From Hyposmocoma kahamanoa (Eukaryota > Arthropoda > Insecta > Lepidoptera > Cosmopterigidae): a DNA stretch of 64,000 nt. The stretch covers positions 5,830,598 through 5,894,597 of the forward strand of contig NW_020656077.1 in NCBI RefSeq assembly GCF_003589595.1, given 5' to 3'. A program made the position numbers and the translations under genes. The notes beneath the pieces are model-generated. The model had not been told where the DNA came from. It was given only the letters and a program-made list of their open reading frames with translations, and searched no databases. Positions 1-9,745 of the stretch are shown here, piece after piece. Positions within the stretch are counted from its first letter, which is position 1. Each line of letters opens with the position of its first letter.

Positions 1-474
1 AGATTTAGTACAATGGATACTAAATCCATGGTCGTACGAGTGAAATTACGATATAAGATTTAGTAAGTTCGACGTGTCCATTTTTACAAATCTATAATTT
101 TTATCGACTTTTAAGTTTTCACTATGAAACTATTTTTCCGGAATTTTCGTAATGTAATAATATTATTTATGTATGCTCCATACTAGGTGTTTGGAAAATA
201 AAAACATAGATAAAATATAAAAACCAAATAACCCATAGTAGTAATAATATTATTATTATTAGCATTAAATATATTAAGTAGTGCAAAAACGTTTCCGCTT
301 TTGATATGGCGAATCGTAGCTTCATATCATGTTAAGAAATCCGCAACATTGGAAATAAGCCTTTTTTATAAAGGATTAATGAAGAGTTTGCCCATCGATC
401 TATTTCCATATTTGTTGTCCTTAGTAACTTGAAAGCTGATTAAACTTGATTGAATTTTACATCCACTTGTACAG
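1..474. other. AT-rich non-coding DNA upstream of first recognised exon
   Basis: I see no exon or repeat family here. The stretch ends in a splice acceptor (ag at 473-474), so it is probably intron of the + strand gene that continues to the right. Confidence 0.5.
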
Positions 475-2323
475 CTAGCTACGTCGGAGAGCCCCACTCG
501 TTTGCCCGCCGCGTCTGTGGTCTGCCCAGAGGGAGAGGGCGCCATGCCCTCCTCGCCCTATCGTCTGCCTCCCAATTACCCGCCGCCGGTATTAATCCTA
601 ATTTATATAACGTTCCTGCAATTCGCGTTTTTAAAGCATATTTGTGAAAAAATAAACCTAAGCGTTTATTAAATTGTTGCTGCTGCAGACTACTGCTTCG
701 CCGTACTTTTACTCATTTGTTTTTATACGTTGAGAGCTATTGTTTATGAAGACGTTATTATTTATGATAATGCCTTTACAAAGATTCCAAAATCCTAAAC
801 TCAAATTTGAATAAAGTCTACTCTACTCACTTTCAAGTGCTTTTGCCCAAGTTTTTAACCACGTCGTCATGCGCAGCCGATGCCACCGTTGGGAGGGTAC
901 GGCAACATGGGGCCTGGAGGTGGTGGACTTCTGCGGCCTCGATCCTCGATGCCGCCGGCGTGGTGGTGGTGTGGGGATCCGCAGCTGCCACCGCCGCAGC
1001 GTCGACGCTCCTCGCCCGAGTCGCGGGAGTCACCTAGGGCCTCGCGGTCACGCGAACGTCGGCATAGACGTAAAGACCGAGGTACTTTAGTTCATTATTT
1101 CAGCACTGTCCATCCACCGTTGCTCCTGAGTTCACAATTTTTGTTTATTTTGCATGTTAATGATGACAACGACACGAACAAAGAGACGCCCTTCTAAGCC
1201 ACTGTTTATCACTGTTTTAGCCCACAATGTAATCACCTATTCCGAATATGGCATAGGGAGATGTAGGATGACAGGTTCAATCAATTCAATTAAATTGTGC
1301 GTCCGCTTCGACAGAGACAAATAGTTTTTGTATTTCACAGATTTAGTTCATATACTGTTTTTACAGTCACAAATTTCACAGACAACTCTGGTTTTAATTA
1401 CAATTGATATAAAATTTTATCCGTCGTCTTCCATTTTAACAAGTTTCCAAACTACAGTTTTTTTAATGCACCTTGTGCAACAAACAGAAACACTTTCACT
1501 CAGTTCCCCTTTTTTTATTAGTTCTACTTTTTTATTATTAATTGCACTGAGACCAAAATAAACTTTATTTTGTGGGTCATTTTTAATTATTTATTTTGTT
1601 GTATTGAGTTACATCTCATACACGCTCGCATTGAACGGACTAAGTTTCCTCGTTTCACTGCACATATTTTTTCGTAAGATCTCTCTCTGTTTCACAGTAA
1701 TTTCGTATTTATATTATTATTTAAAACGTCAATGAATTTTCTGTTCTTATTTGGTAATTATTATGAAAAGTTTATAAAATGAGTTTACTTGATGGAAGTT
1801 GCCGACAGCAGCTGCGTGCAAATGAATTGCAGCGTATTCACATGTTCGCTATGGATTGAGCCTACTGTTACGCTCATACTTCATCTAGAAACGTCACACT
1901 AAATACCTTCCCAGGGCGCTATCCACTGAGATGCTATTTATTCTTTCTTTGTGCGCAGTTCATGGTAGGTTATGCCCGCTCCTTCTTCTCTTCCGTCTTC
2001 TCAAAGTTACTGCGGACAAACAATTGTCCGCAGTAACATTCACTTCACAGACTTGTATTGCATATTTAGCACAAATCCACTTTGTCTTACTCATAGAACG
2101 CCCTATAGGAAATCACACTGACCAATCGTACGGTTTTAATCATTGATTACGACAATGTCTGTTGACAATACGAAAGCGAAAGAACATTGTTGACATCGCA
2201 CATTAAATGTACCTAGGGTATTAAAAAAAACTATTGTTATTTGTAGATGAGCCGAGGTATAAAGAAAAGACGTCGTCGAAGGCGAATGCCGCGCGCTCTG
2301 ATCATAAACACAGGAAAAGGTGA
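475..2323 (+). CDS. C-terminal three exons of an Arg/Ser-rich, proline-rich protein (probable RNA-processing factor)
   Basis: Three exons can be joined: 475-588 (acceptor ag at 473-474, donor gt at 589-590), 877-1081 (acceptor at 875-876, donor gt at 1082-1083) and 2247-2323 (acceptor at 2245-2246, TGA at 2321-2323). Their phases fit (114 bp = 38 codons; 205 bp leaves one base that pairs with AT to give Asp) and no stop interrupts the frame, giving 131 residues of C-terminus. The exons are much richer in GC than the introns. The protein runs from Ser/Ala/Pro-rich sequence through PPPPMPP and GGYGNMGPGGGG to an RS/RE/RR tail (RRRSSPESRESPRASRSRER) and ends KHRKR. Such tails are typical of nuclear splicing and 3'-end-processing proteins. 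The composition recalls the tail of FIP1-like polyadenylation factors, but that is a guess and I give no symbol. The first exon and the N-terminus lie outside the window. Confidence 0.72.
2006..2037. repeat. Perfect hairpin in the last intron
   Basis: Two 14-base arms (2006-2019 and 2024-2037, gttactgcggacaa and its complement) enclose a 4-base loop. It lies in the second intron of the Arg/Ser-rich gene. It could be a decayed foldback element; nothing shows that it is expressed. Confidence 0.6.
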
Positions 2324-2581
2324 AAACGCCTACACGTGCTAAAAAATCTTATTCATGTTTGTTACAAATTACTTTGCTCGAACCTTTTGATTACATGACT
2401 GAAGCAAATCGAAATTTTAGTAAGCCTTTGTTCATAAAATTAATGAGTTCCTTAAAATTCCTAAAATGTTATACATTTAGAAGCAAGGTAAAACAATGTG
2501 CCAAATCATCTAGTCACAACAGACTTATTTGATAGTGTTTTGTATCCTTTGGAAAGTTTTACTTGTTTTCGCTTGAATAGA

Positions 2582-2587
2582 AATAAA
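2582..2587 (+). terminator. Poly(A) signal AATAAA of the Arg/Ser-rich gene
   Basis: AATAAA lies 259 bases after the stop codon and is followed by a GT/T-rich patch (around 2601-2612), the usual layout of a metazoan cleavage site. Confidence 0.55.
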
Positions 2588-2620
2588 GATAACAAAATCA
2601 TTGGGTTGTTTTAATTCACG

Positions 2621-2626
2621 TTTATT
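2621..2626 (-). terminator. Candidate poly(A) signal of the dehydrogenase gene
   Basis: TTTATT on the + strand reads AATAAA on the - strand. It is about 490 bases beyond the dehydrogenase stop codon. If used, the 3' ends of the two convergent genes overlap or abut. Confidence 0.4.
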
Positions 2627-3113
2627 TCCAAATAGACTTGGGTTTATAATTTTAAAATTAACCCCTGGTTTCCTTTCTAAATACTACATTACATGTTTGA
2701 CACTTGTCGCAGATTATTCAGTTGACTTACACGCCTAGCGCTTTATCTGCTTCTTAATATAATACCTACGATAATACTAAAATTAAGTACACATTGAGAA
2801 AAATACTAAACCTAGATTAAATGCAGTCGAATGGAAAGTTAGGTTACCTAGGCGTTTTTTTGTTTGTCCAACCTAAATCACATCGAAATCGTGGCTTACA
2901 TATTACATATCACAATAATCAATCTGGTAGAATACCATGTACAGTTAATGGCCAGGTAAACTACTTTTCGACTGGCGTAAATGATGACAATCATTGTCAT
3001 ATATTTAATACATAGACAAAGAGATAAAAATACTACGGAATACAGTGATAAAATGTTATGAGCTGAATATGAATAAGCTCGGAATTTTTTGAGGAGATTG
3101 ACATAACGGCATC
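2627..3113. other. Probable 3' UTR of the - strand dehydrogenase
   Basis: AT-rich sequence without a convincing reading frame between the dehydrogenase stop and its candidate poly(A) signal. Confidence 0.4.
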
Positions 3114-4064
3114 CTAGTCCTGTTTCGTAGTAGAGGTGCACACTGTTTCCGAAATCTCCCAAAGCTTGTCTGCAGCTCGTTGGTCGTACGCATATCGGCA
3201 CTGCCAGGTCTCCTTGCATTCGGCAAAGTACTTTCCGCTCACTTTGGTCAGTTCCGGGGCCACGCAGAGATGGATGATCGTTTGCGCTCCTTGAAGAGAG
3301 TTCCTGAAAATCATCCTTATTATGAACTTGACAAAAAAGTTCCTTCCTTTCACCATATTCGTGCTTATCATGCCAGGGTGGAGGCTATTTGCAGTTACTC
3401 CGGTTCCTCTCAATTTTTGACTCAGTTTGTTCGAAAATAGCAAGTTCGCCAGTTTCGTGTTAGCATACACCTTCGAATGTTCAATAAAATGAGTTGCGCG
3501 TCTGCTGAATTTGTCGAAATGCATTCTCCCAACCCAGTGCATCACCGAAGAAACGACTACGACTCTACTTGGCCTAGATTTCTTCAATAACGGAAGCAGC
3601 ATCATTGTTAGAAGGAAGGGCCCGTAATGGTTGATTTGAACTTCGATCGGCAAATTATCTTCTGTCAAAGAGTTGTCCAGTTTTCCGACCTCCACGTTGT
3701 GAACGAGGACGTCAAGCCTACGTTCCGTCCTCAGAATGTCGTTTGCGAAATTTCGAACGCAGTCAAAGGATGCCAAGTCTAAGTATTTGATGTCGACAGT
3801 ATCCTTTGAGGTTTCTGCTATGATTTTGTCTCGCGCTAGAATACCTTTGGCGGGGTCGTGACACGCGATTATGACCCTGGCACCGCGCATTACCAAATTT
3901 TTGGCGGCCTCGTATCCGATATCATCGTGGGCGCCTGTGATGATAATGGTTTTATTATCCATTCGCTCTTTGCAGCGACATTTTCCGCATTTCATGTATT
4001 GAACGAATCGGAAAATCAAATAAAAGAAGAACGCACTGTATAGCAGCATGGCAGTGACACTCAT
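3114..4064 (-). CDS. Retinol dehydrogenase-like short-chain dehydrogenase/reductase (SDR), membrane-anchored
   Basis: A single uninterrupted 316-residue frame, the usual length for RDH11-14-type SDRs, which oxidise or reduce retinoid or lipid alcohols with NAD(P) at the ER membrane. Residues 6-24 form a hydrophobic N-terminal anchor, followed by a Cys/Lys-rich linker and a Rossmann fold. Kept: TG at 43-44, DL at 96-97, N145 in NHYG, S172/S173, Y200-xxx-K204, and HPG at 229-231. The C-terminus (GKYF...C...TW...LW) also fits the subfamily. Changed: the family's TGxxxGIG reads TGAHDDIG, replacing the second glycine by Asp48; the NNAG equivalent at 122-125 is HNVE; the cofactor-contacting ACR reads ACH (67-69). 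The start ATG has A at -3 and is the first in frame. There is no intron, so a retrogene origin is possible. The catalytic triad suggests an enzyme, but cofactor binding may be altered or lost. The fold and family are firm; substrate and activity are not. Confidence 0.88.
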   Translation of the reverse strand: MSVTAMLLYSAFFFYLIFRFVQYMKCGKCRCKERMDNKTIIITGAHDDIGYEAAKNLVMRGARVIIACHDPAKGILARDKIIAETSKDTVDIKYLDLASFDCVRNFANDILRTERRLDVLVHNVEVGKLDNSLTEDNLPIEVQINHYGPFLLTMMLLPLLKKSRPSRVVVVSSVMHWVGRMHFDKFSRRATHFIEHSKVYANTKLANLLFSNKLSQKLRGTGVTANSLHPGMISTNMVKGRNFFVKFIIRMIFRNSLQGAQTIIHLCVAPELTKVSGKYFAECKETWQCRYAYDQRAADKLWEISETVCTSTTKQD

Positions 4065-5089
4065 GATGATTTTTAAATCTGCAGTAGTTGTTGTAGTTTA
4101 GTATACTACTAGGCTGTAGTTCAGTTTTAATTTCTGTGCGTTAAAAATTACGAATGGTACAGCCGGTGCTGTTGCAGTCTGTAGTTGTAAATGAGATTAT
4201 CGACGTACTCGAAAATGAAATGAGAAAATTTCAAAGAAATAACTATTTCGTATGAATAAACGAACATCATAAACGTGAAGAATATAGGCCACGTCGTCGC
4301 GTGATCCTGGTCGCGGACGATCCGGGCCGGCGACAGCTTGAAACGCCGGTAAGCGACCGGAGGCGCAACTCGTAGAGGGGAAAATCTAGAATCGACTGCC
4401 GGACTTAAAGTGCGTTGCTGCCTATGGGAGCAGGACACAGCACCAGTGCGCCTGTCTGAGAATGGCGTCTCTCCGATCTGGCGCGATGTGATTGGTTGCA
4501 ACTTAGACAACTATCGATTAGACGGTCCGCCCATTAGCCATATGAACTCGTATTTATCTATTGCTTATATCTAGATATAGGATACACCTTTACAAGCGAC
4601 AATCAAAACAGAATATTTCCTTTGTCTCGAATGGGTTTGCCCAGTTTAATTGGCTTTGAATACTAATTTGTTTTGAATGCAATGACTCCATTAAAGAAAT
4701 AACGATAATTAATTAAATTGGGAAGAACTGTAATTTATGCATGTGTTCATGTTTAGATATAAGTATATAGGTAACATTGATTGTTTTGAAATGGTTTGGT
4801 TAACGTGACTTGTTGCTTTTTATAAAACTCTACAATGGTGAGTTTAGTGACGTAGCTTGATTATGAACCTTTCTGCGAAAGCCTTACTCTGCGATAAACA
4901 TTCAGGAAATAACTTGGCACTACGATATGTGTTATATTGTAGTTTAACTGCAAACGTTAACCCTCCTGCCAATGGCGGTGGTGGGAGAACGATTGGTTCT
5001 CAATCGAAAGGCACGTTCGGTGTTTTGCAGAAAGGACGAAAGCGCTATTTCTAAATTTTTTTCAGGAGAGCATGTATTAGGTTGTAATT
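4065..5089. other. Upstream region of the dehydrogenase with a GC-rich patch
   Basis: It should contain the promoter of the - strand dehydrogenase, though I see no clear TATA or initiator. A GC-rich island at about 4290-4540 stands out from the AT-rich surroundings. A 120-codon - strand frame (4148-4510) crosses it but matches nothing I know. The rest is AT-rich without recognisable features. Confidence 0.4.
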
Positions 5090-5182
5090 CTGTCTTAAAA
5101 TATTTACGTCCTGTTTGACAATTCAATTTTGGTTTTAAGTTTTAAAATTTGATTTAAAACTGGACGTAAATATTTTTAGACT
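5090..5182. repeat. Inverted repeat of about 22-bp arms
   Basis: The sequence around 5096-5116 (core aaaatatttacgtcc) is repeated in inverse orientation near 5156-5178 with few mismatches, around an AT-rich centre. Probably a short foldback or MITE remnant. Confidence 0.55.
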
Positions 5183-5324
5183 GGCAAAACCTTATAAAAA
5201 ATCCTTCAAACAATTTTCAAAATGGCGCTTTTGCCCTTTCTATAAAACACCGACGATTTTTTTATGTTTAAAAAGAACAACGTTGTGAAATCTGCACGTC
5301 CAAGAAGGATCACACCACTTCGAA

Positions 5325-5400
5325 AACGTGTGAAGTCCCAACCCGCATTAGGCCAGCTTTGCGGACTAAGATCTGATCGCTCATCAACCAGGCCGAACGA
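5325..5400 (+). repeat. SINE-D fragment
   Basis: The stretch with cattaggccagctttgcgga resembles, in opposite orientation, part of the longer copy at 33886-34150 (rules such as 'ggcccac...gcggacta...ggcctaaacc'). It is a fragment without boundaries. Confidence 0.45.
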
Positions 5401-5429
5401 ATCTTCCACGTAGTATTTTGTTTTATCAT

Positions 5430-5612
5430 TTTTTTTAAAACATGAAGCGACGGACCGAATAAGTCGTGCGCCTGATGGTAAGCTACACGTCTGTCCATAA
5501 AAGTTACAGTGCCACTCAGAGCTTTAAATTGCAAAGATCTGAGGGGCACTACCACTGCGCCCGTCATCCTGAGACATAAGTTGACAAGTCCCATGTGCCT
5601 GTAATTTCACCA
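5430..5612 (-). repeat. REP-1 copy, 5'-truncated
   Basis: First of at least 17 copies of a family I call REP-1. Full copies are about 290 bp. They start near gagctccttgtgaaagagtt, contain acttgtcaacttatgtctca in the middle and end after cgcacgacttgttcgtcc with an A-rich tail. Copies start at different points but share the A-rich 3' end, which suggests target-primed retroposition. I see no tRNA promoter boxes in it, so it may be the 3' end of a LINE. This copy starts at gtgaaattacaggcac and has its A-rich tail at 5430-5440. Confidence 0.8.
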
Positions 5613-5847
5613 TAGTCGTTCTTTATCATATATATTTTTTTTTATATTGGGTAACCATTGCATAATAAGCCGGGTTCTCACGATCGAGTTGTAATCATCA
5701 AGCTTAAGAGTTATACTCTTTTCGGTGGAGCCTCTTTCAGTCATCTCCTACAAGCCAGCTCCTTAACTTCCTTATACGACACGACACCGGCCTTTTCCTT
5801 TATTTGATCTATGTAACTGGGCCTAGGTCGACCTCGTTGCATGTCAT

Positions 5848-6375
5848 GTTACCAAAAATCATAGTGTGTACGTGGTTCGCGAGCTTGCTGCGAGCGGACC
5901 GCGTGCGGTTCGCAGTGAGCCGACGATAACGATGTACTCATTCTAGCGAATGAAAACTGTTTTAAGCGTAAACGCTGTAACTTTACGTTACAGTTACAGC
6001 TCGCTAATGAGTACCCGGCTTTACGTTACCCAAAAATAAAAGTTTGTACGTGGTTCGCGAGTTTGTTGCGAGCGGAACACGTGCGGTTTGCAATGAGCCG
6101 ACGATAAGTAGATACTCATTCTAGCGAGTGAAGACTATTTCACGTGTACACACTAGAACTTCGTTACTCTGTTACGTTACAGATACAGAGGCTTTAAGTT
6201 ACCCAAATACATGCGTGTTTCGCGAGTTCGTTGTGAGCGAAACGCGTGCGGTTCGCAGTGAGCCGACGATAGTCAGGTAGTCATTGTAGCAAGTGAAGAC
6301 TATTTAACGCATACACACTAGATTACTGTATCTGTCATGTTACAGTTACAGCGTTAATGAGTACCCGGCGACAAA
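5848..6375. repeat. Tandem satellite, three units of about 175 bp
   Basis: Units start at about 5848, 6025 and 6198. Each runs from a gttacc(c)aaa motif through ttcgcgag...gagcg...cgtgcggtt...gagccgacgata...actatt to a gttac/cagttacag block. The units differ by substitutions and small indels, so the array is old. The gttac-rich blocks give local inverted repeats. The GC content is above that of the flanks. Confidence 0.85.
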
Positions 6376-6786
6376 TCGCGAACAGCTCGCGTGCCCTTCG
6401 CAAACAGACGCATTTGCTAGAGGCCTGAGTGTAAATTAGTAAATACAGTAGGTATATCTGGGCCCATTTATAACTATGCTCAATATTCAAAAGTAGTTAA
6501 ACGAATGCTAAATTTATTATTATTATAAAAAAAAAAATAAAACAAAAAGAATACATTAGTTACCTTACAACAATACAAGAAGTGATCTCTTAAAAGTAGG
6601 GACACCGCAGTTAAAAATATCACAATCAGAGCATATTTCGTTGTAATACCCACATATCCTGTACAGCGGGTTATTTTGTGATACATTATTTTTGTACGCG
6701 GTATAGTGTATAATCGTTGATTCCGCATAGTCCGAGTCCGAATTCTGAACATCAACATCTCTAGTAAGCCACCATCAGACAGTCCA
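6376..6786. other. Unassigned DNA before the LINE fragment
   Basis: AT-rich sequence with an A-run near 6528-6550. No gene seen; part of it may belong to the adjoining LINE, too diverged to recognise. Confidence 0.35.
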
Positions 6787-7420
6787 TTGCCAATTTTGTG
6801 TAATTGTGTAATAATGAGAATCAGGAAACTAACCTGGATCTTCAAAACACTGAGATATGTCGTACCGAATAGAGGCGCTGATATGGCAGTTAACGTGGTC
6901 TCTACTAGGGATCTTCTTAAACAGATCTATGTTTCTCTTGTGGAGTCTATTATTACATACTGCATTCCGGTCTGGGGTGGTGCAGCTAAGTCAAAATTTA
7001 TTGAAATAGAACGAGCTCAACGTGGTTTGATCAAAATGATGTATTTTAAAAAAAGAATTTACTCCACAGAAAAATTGTATAAACTGACAAAGCTGACTTC
7101 TGTTAGAAAACTCTATATACTCTACACAGTAATAAAACAACATAAAAATTTACTATATAAACCTAGGGTTACAGGTAGAAGAACATATCATAAAATTGCA
7201 TTAGTACCAAAAATAAAAACTACTGCGGCTAGTAGACAGTACAAATACAGGGCCTCATATCTGTATAACACTCTTAACAAAGAACTTGATATATACAACA
7301 AAATAGTTTATGACTGCAAATTAGCCATTACAAAATGGCTCGAAACTAAGTCGTATGAGGAGATTGAGCAATTACTACTAGTTTGAAATAAATAAATAAA
7401 TATATAAATAAATAAGTAAA
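6787..7420 (+). mobile_element. 5'-truncated LINE: C-terminal part of the reverse-transcriptase ORF plus tail
   Basis: An open frame of 199 codons (6787-7386) reads as the region after the RT domain in jockey-like insect LINEs: RIRKLTWIF, then YCIPVWGGAAKSK, IERAQRGLIKMM, YLYNTLNKEL and a terminal ITKWLETKSYEEIEQLL. The stop is followed at once by a (TAAA)n-type tail to about 7420, the expected 3' end. The RT catalytic domain is missing. The frame is intact, so this is a fairly young copy, but it cannot move by itself. Confidence 0.85.
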
Positions 7421-7500
7421 CATAAAAGCGAGGTATTAGTTGATATAATATAATATATATAGTAATTAAATGAAATCAAAACTGAACAGAAATATGTGCG

Positions 7501-7549
<49 letters not shown>

Positions 7550-7559
7550 NNNNNNNNNN

Positions 7560-7607
<48 letters not shown>
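7501..7607. repeat. (CA)n microsatellite containing a 10-N assembly gap
   Basis: Uninterrupted CA repeats flank ten N at 7550-7559. The true length is unknown. Frames read through it are meaningless. Confidence 0.98.
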
Positions 7608-7613
<6 letters not shown>

Positions 7614-8476
7614 ATCACTCATTCTCACACACTTCATGCATATACATATACACGGACATGCACTCACACAAAGTAACACATACGTTAAATTAGTCTTAGT
7701 TTATTAAGGTTAATGTAAGAGCAATGTTTAATTATTAATTGTAAAGAAGAGCGATGTTTCCTAACACAGGCCTTATCAAGCTTAAAAGGAAACATCAGCC
7801 CCTGAATTATGCCATGTACAGTGAAGTAATAAAATATTTTTATTTTTATTTTTTTATTTATTTATTTTAATTTTATGCAGTGCACTTAAATCACTCATCC
7901 ATCTACGTTTTTCCAAAGAAACCATATGAAAGTACCTCAAGCGATCATCATATTCCCTATATTTAAGTAAGTCTTTATTTTCTTTGAGAATAGGAATCGG
8001 AGAAGGTATAAACACCAGTATTAATTAGGTTTTTCAAAGACGGTGGAGATAGATTTTATGAATAGCTTGTGTAAACCATCTTCCTGGTGCCAGGGTATTG
8101 CGAGCAAATGTCATTTTTCGAGAATCGGCTAAACAAAATGAAAATTTGTATTTAAAAGCGGTTGATTTTCTCCAAATTTTATCATGTTTATAAAATATTT
8201 TTATGGAATATAGTTTTATTTTTTAGCAAATATCGGTAATGGAACCAGATGAGATCGATTAAAAAATATCTATTATTGCACAAAAATATCGATTATTCCA
8301 ATTAATCGATACCCATCCCTACTATAATATGTAATATAATATAATATAATTTAAATATAATGTATAATCAAGAGCACATCAAGCTTGACACTTTGTACTT
8401 TGGAATGTTTTTATTGTAAGCGACATAGAGTTGGATTTGTCTTAAGGGTCCAGCTTCACGTGCTCTTGACCCTGTA
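7608..8476. other. Intergenic DNA, with a possible MITE end near 8300-8322
   Basis: A-rich and T-rich runs at 7830-7870 look like a retroposon tail. The motif atcgatacccatccctac near 8305-8322 resembles the end of short transposons, but I found no matching opposite end. No gene seen. Confidence 0.35.
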
Positions 8477-8773
8477 CTAGCCCGCCATAACTTTTGTGGG
8501 CAACTCGTCCTCTTCAAACACCCATTGCGTGGATAGCTGCTTTGTGAGAGGATCGTAGCTGTAGATCCAAGATTCATCAGTTGTAAGTATGTAGGAAACG
8601 TTTTGCGAAGTTTCTCCTTCCAATTTTTCTAGCATAAATTTGCAGCAATCACCACGACTAGATTTTTCAGTGACAGAATGGGGTAGCCGCCGCGAAGCAA
8701 CCTTCCTTTCTTTGAGGTGCCTGCGATCAAAGTTCAGTTCAGCCTGGATCTCCATGTGCAAACGTTTGACGAT
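8477..8773 (-). pseudogene. Mariner transposase fragment
   Basis: About 94 codons on the - strand read as the middle of a mariner-family transposase: a region like RRLPHSVTEK followed by TTDESWIYSYDPLTKQLSTQ, holding the first catalytic Asp of the D,D34D triad (in TTDESW), and a TQWVFEEDELPTKV block. The frame stops shortly after KVMAG, and the later catalytic residues are absent. The N-terminal part is cut by the SINE-B that starts at about 8774. A dead copy. Confidence 0.8.
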
Positions 8774-8999
8774 CTCGTTGGTCGAGTGGCTTGCACATCG
8801 GTTTTCATGGGGTCGCCATCTCTGAGGTTCCGGGTCCGGTCCCCGGTCGGGTCTCTATAGACAATAACTTTTCTCCATTGTCACGGGCCTGGGCGTTTTG
8901 TGGTACCGTCGTTGTATCCAATTTCCATAACGCTAGTGCTTTAGTTACTTAGTTTGGCATCAGAGCAATGTATGTGATGTTATAATATTGTAATAATTT
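8774..8999 (+). repeat. SINE-B copy (tRNA-derived)
   Basis: It begins with a tRNA-like head (ggtcgagtggcttgca as A-box region, gggtccggtccccggt as a decayed B box) and goes on through gtggtaccgtcgttgt, ccataacgct and gagcaatgtatgtga to an AT-rich tail. It shares order and sequence with the interrupted copy at 25308-25985. It abuts and truncates the mariner fragment. Confidence 0.75.
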
Positions 9000-9374
9000 A
9001 TTGTACAGAAAAATTAAACATGTTACATGGCAAAGATTATAATGAAACAGGTTTTGTACAACAGTGTCTAAATAGGTGGCGATACATTCCACCCCTGAAC
9101 TAGATGGTGACCTGTGTCTCAGGGGTTAGAGTTACTCGACGCATAATGTCAACAAAAATGTGTTGTCTAATACACGTATTCATTTATTTATTTAAATGTG
9201 TCAATTCTCCTGCAATAGCCACTCTGTCTCTGATAACGTTTCATGAGTTACTGCGGTTGGTGCTCGGCCGGGTCTGGGTTCATCGTTTAGGTTCTCTCGA
9301 CAATGTTTAAATTCTTCGACACCAATAAGTAATTGTTTCTAACGTAAGAGCAGACTCCCCAAAGGCAGCTTGTA
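9000..9374. other. Unassigned intergenic DNA
   Basis: No gene or recognised repeat; a patch near 9262-9285 (ctcggccgggtctgggtt) may be a decayed SINE head. Confidence 0.3.
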
Positions 9375-9608
9375 AATTAATAATAATAATAAAAACGCAC
9401 ACATTCAAAATAGCCCCGCACTAGGGAAACCCTGTGTCGCCGGTGCCATGGACACACACATAGACAACCACAAATTACACTCAAACTCACGAGAGAAATA
9501 AATGTAGACATACAAATACAAACATTTCTCCCCAGCTTGGGAATCGAACCTGGGACCTCTGCGTGGCAGTCCGGCCTGGTAACCTTTGGCCACAGAGGCA
9601 GTTAAAAT
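9375..9608 (-). repeat. SINE-A copy (tRNA-derived), near full length
   Basis: First of five copies of a family with a tRNA-like head (ctctgtggcc at the A-box, ggttcgattccc B box), a body containing cataaattt-type sequence (gagtttgagtgtaatttgtg, gttgtctatg) and a block near ccctagtgcggggc. Here the - strand copy ends in an (ATT)n microsatellite tail at 9378-9392, typical of a SINE 3' end. Confidence 0.85.
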
Positions 9609-9685
9609 TGTCATGAGATTAATTGAAAGTTAGGCTGCTGTAAGATTGACTCCATGTTTACAGTTAATGCGTGAAGTCGTTATCA

Positions 9686-9745
9686 ACTTCATGCAGTCGT
9701 GGTCTCGGCATACAGTCGATGCTGTCGATCTCGACTGCATGAAGT
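9686..9745. repeat. Inverted repeat rich in gtcg motifs
   Basis: 14-base perfect arms (9686-9699 and 9732-9745, acttcatgcagtcg and its complement) flank a centre that itself has repeated gtcgat motifs. Probably part of a foldback element. Confidence 0.55.

Noticed and set aside
4148..4510. 120-codon - strand frame just upstream of the dehydrogenase
   Set aside because: It crosses a GC-rich patch and AT-rich DNA with an abrupt change of composition. No family resemblance, and no intergenic space for separate signals. Probably chance.
5848..6375. CRISPR-like array
   Set aside because: Units of about 175 bp are continuous repeats without unique spacers, in a eukaryotic genome.
7378..7693. Frames rich in His/Thr or Cys/Val over the CA repeat
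   Set aside because: Translation of a microsatellite with an assembly gap.
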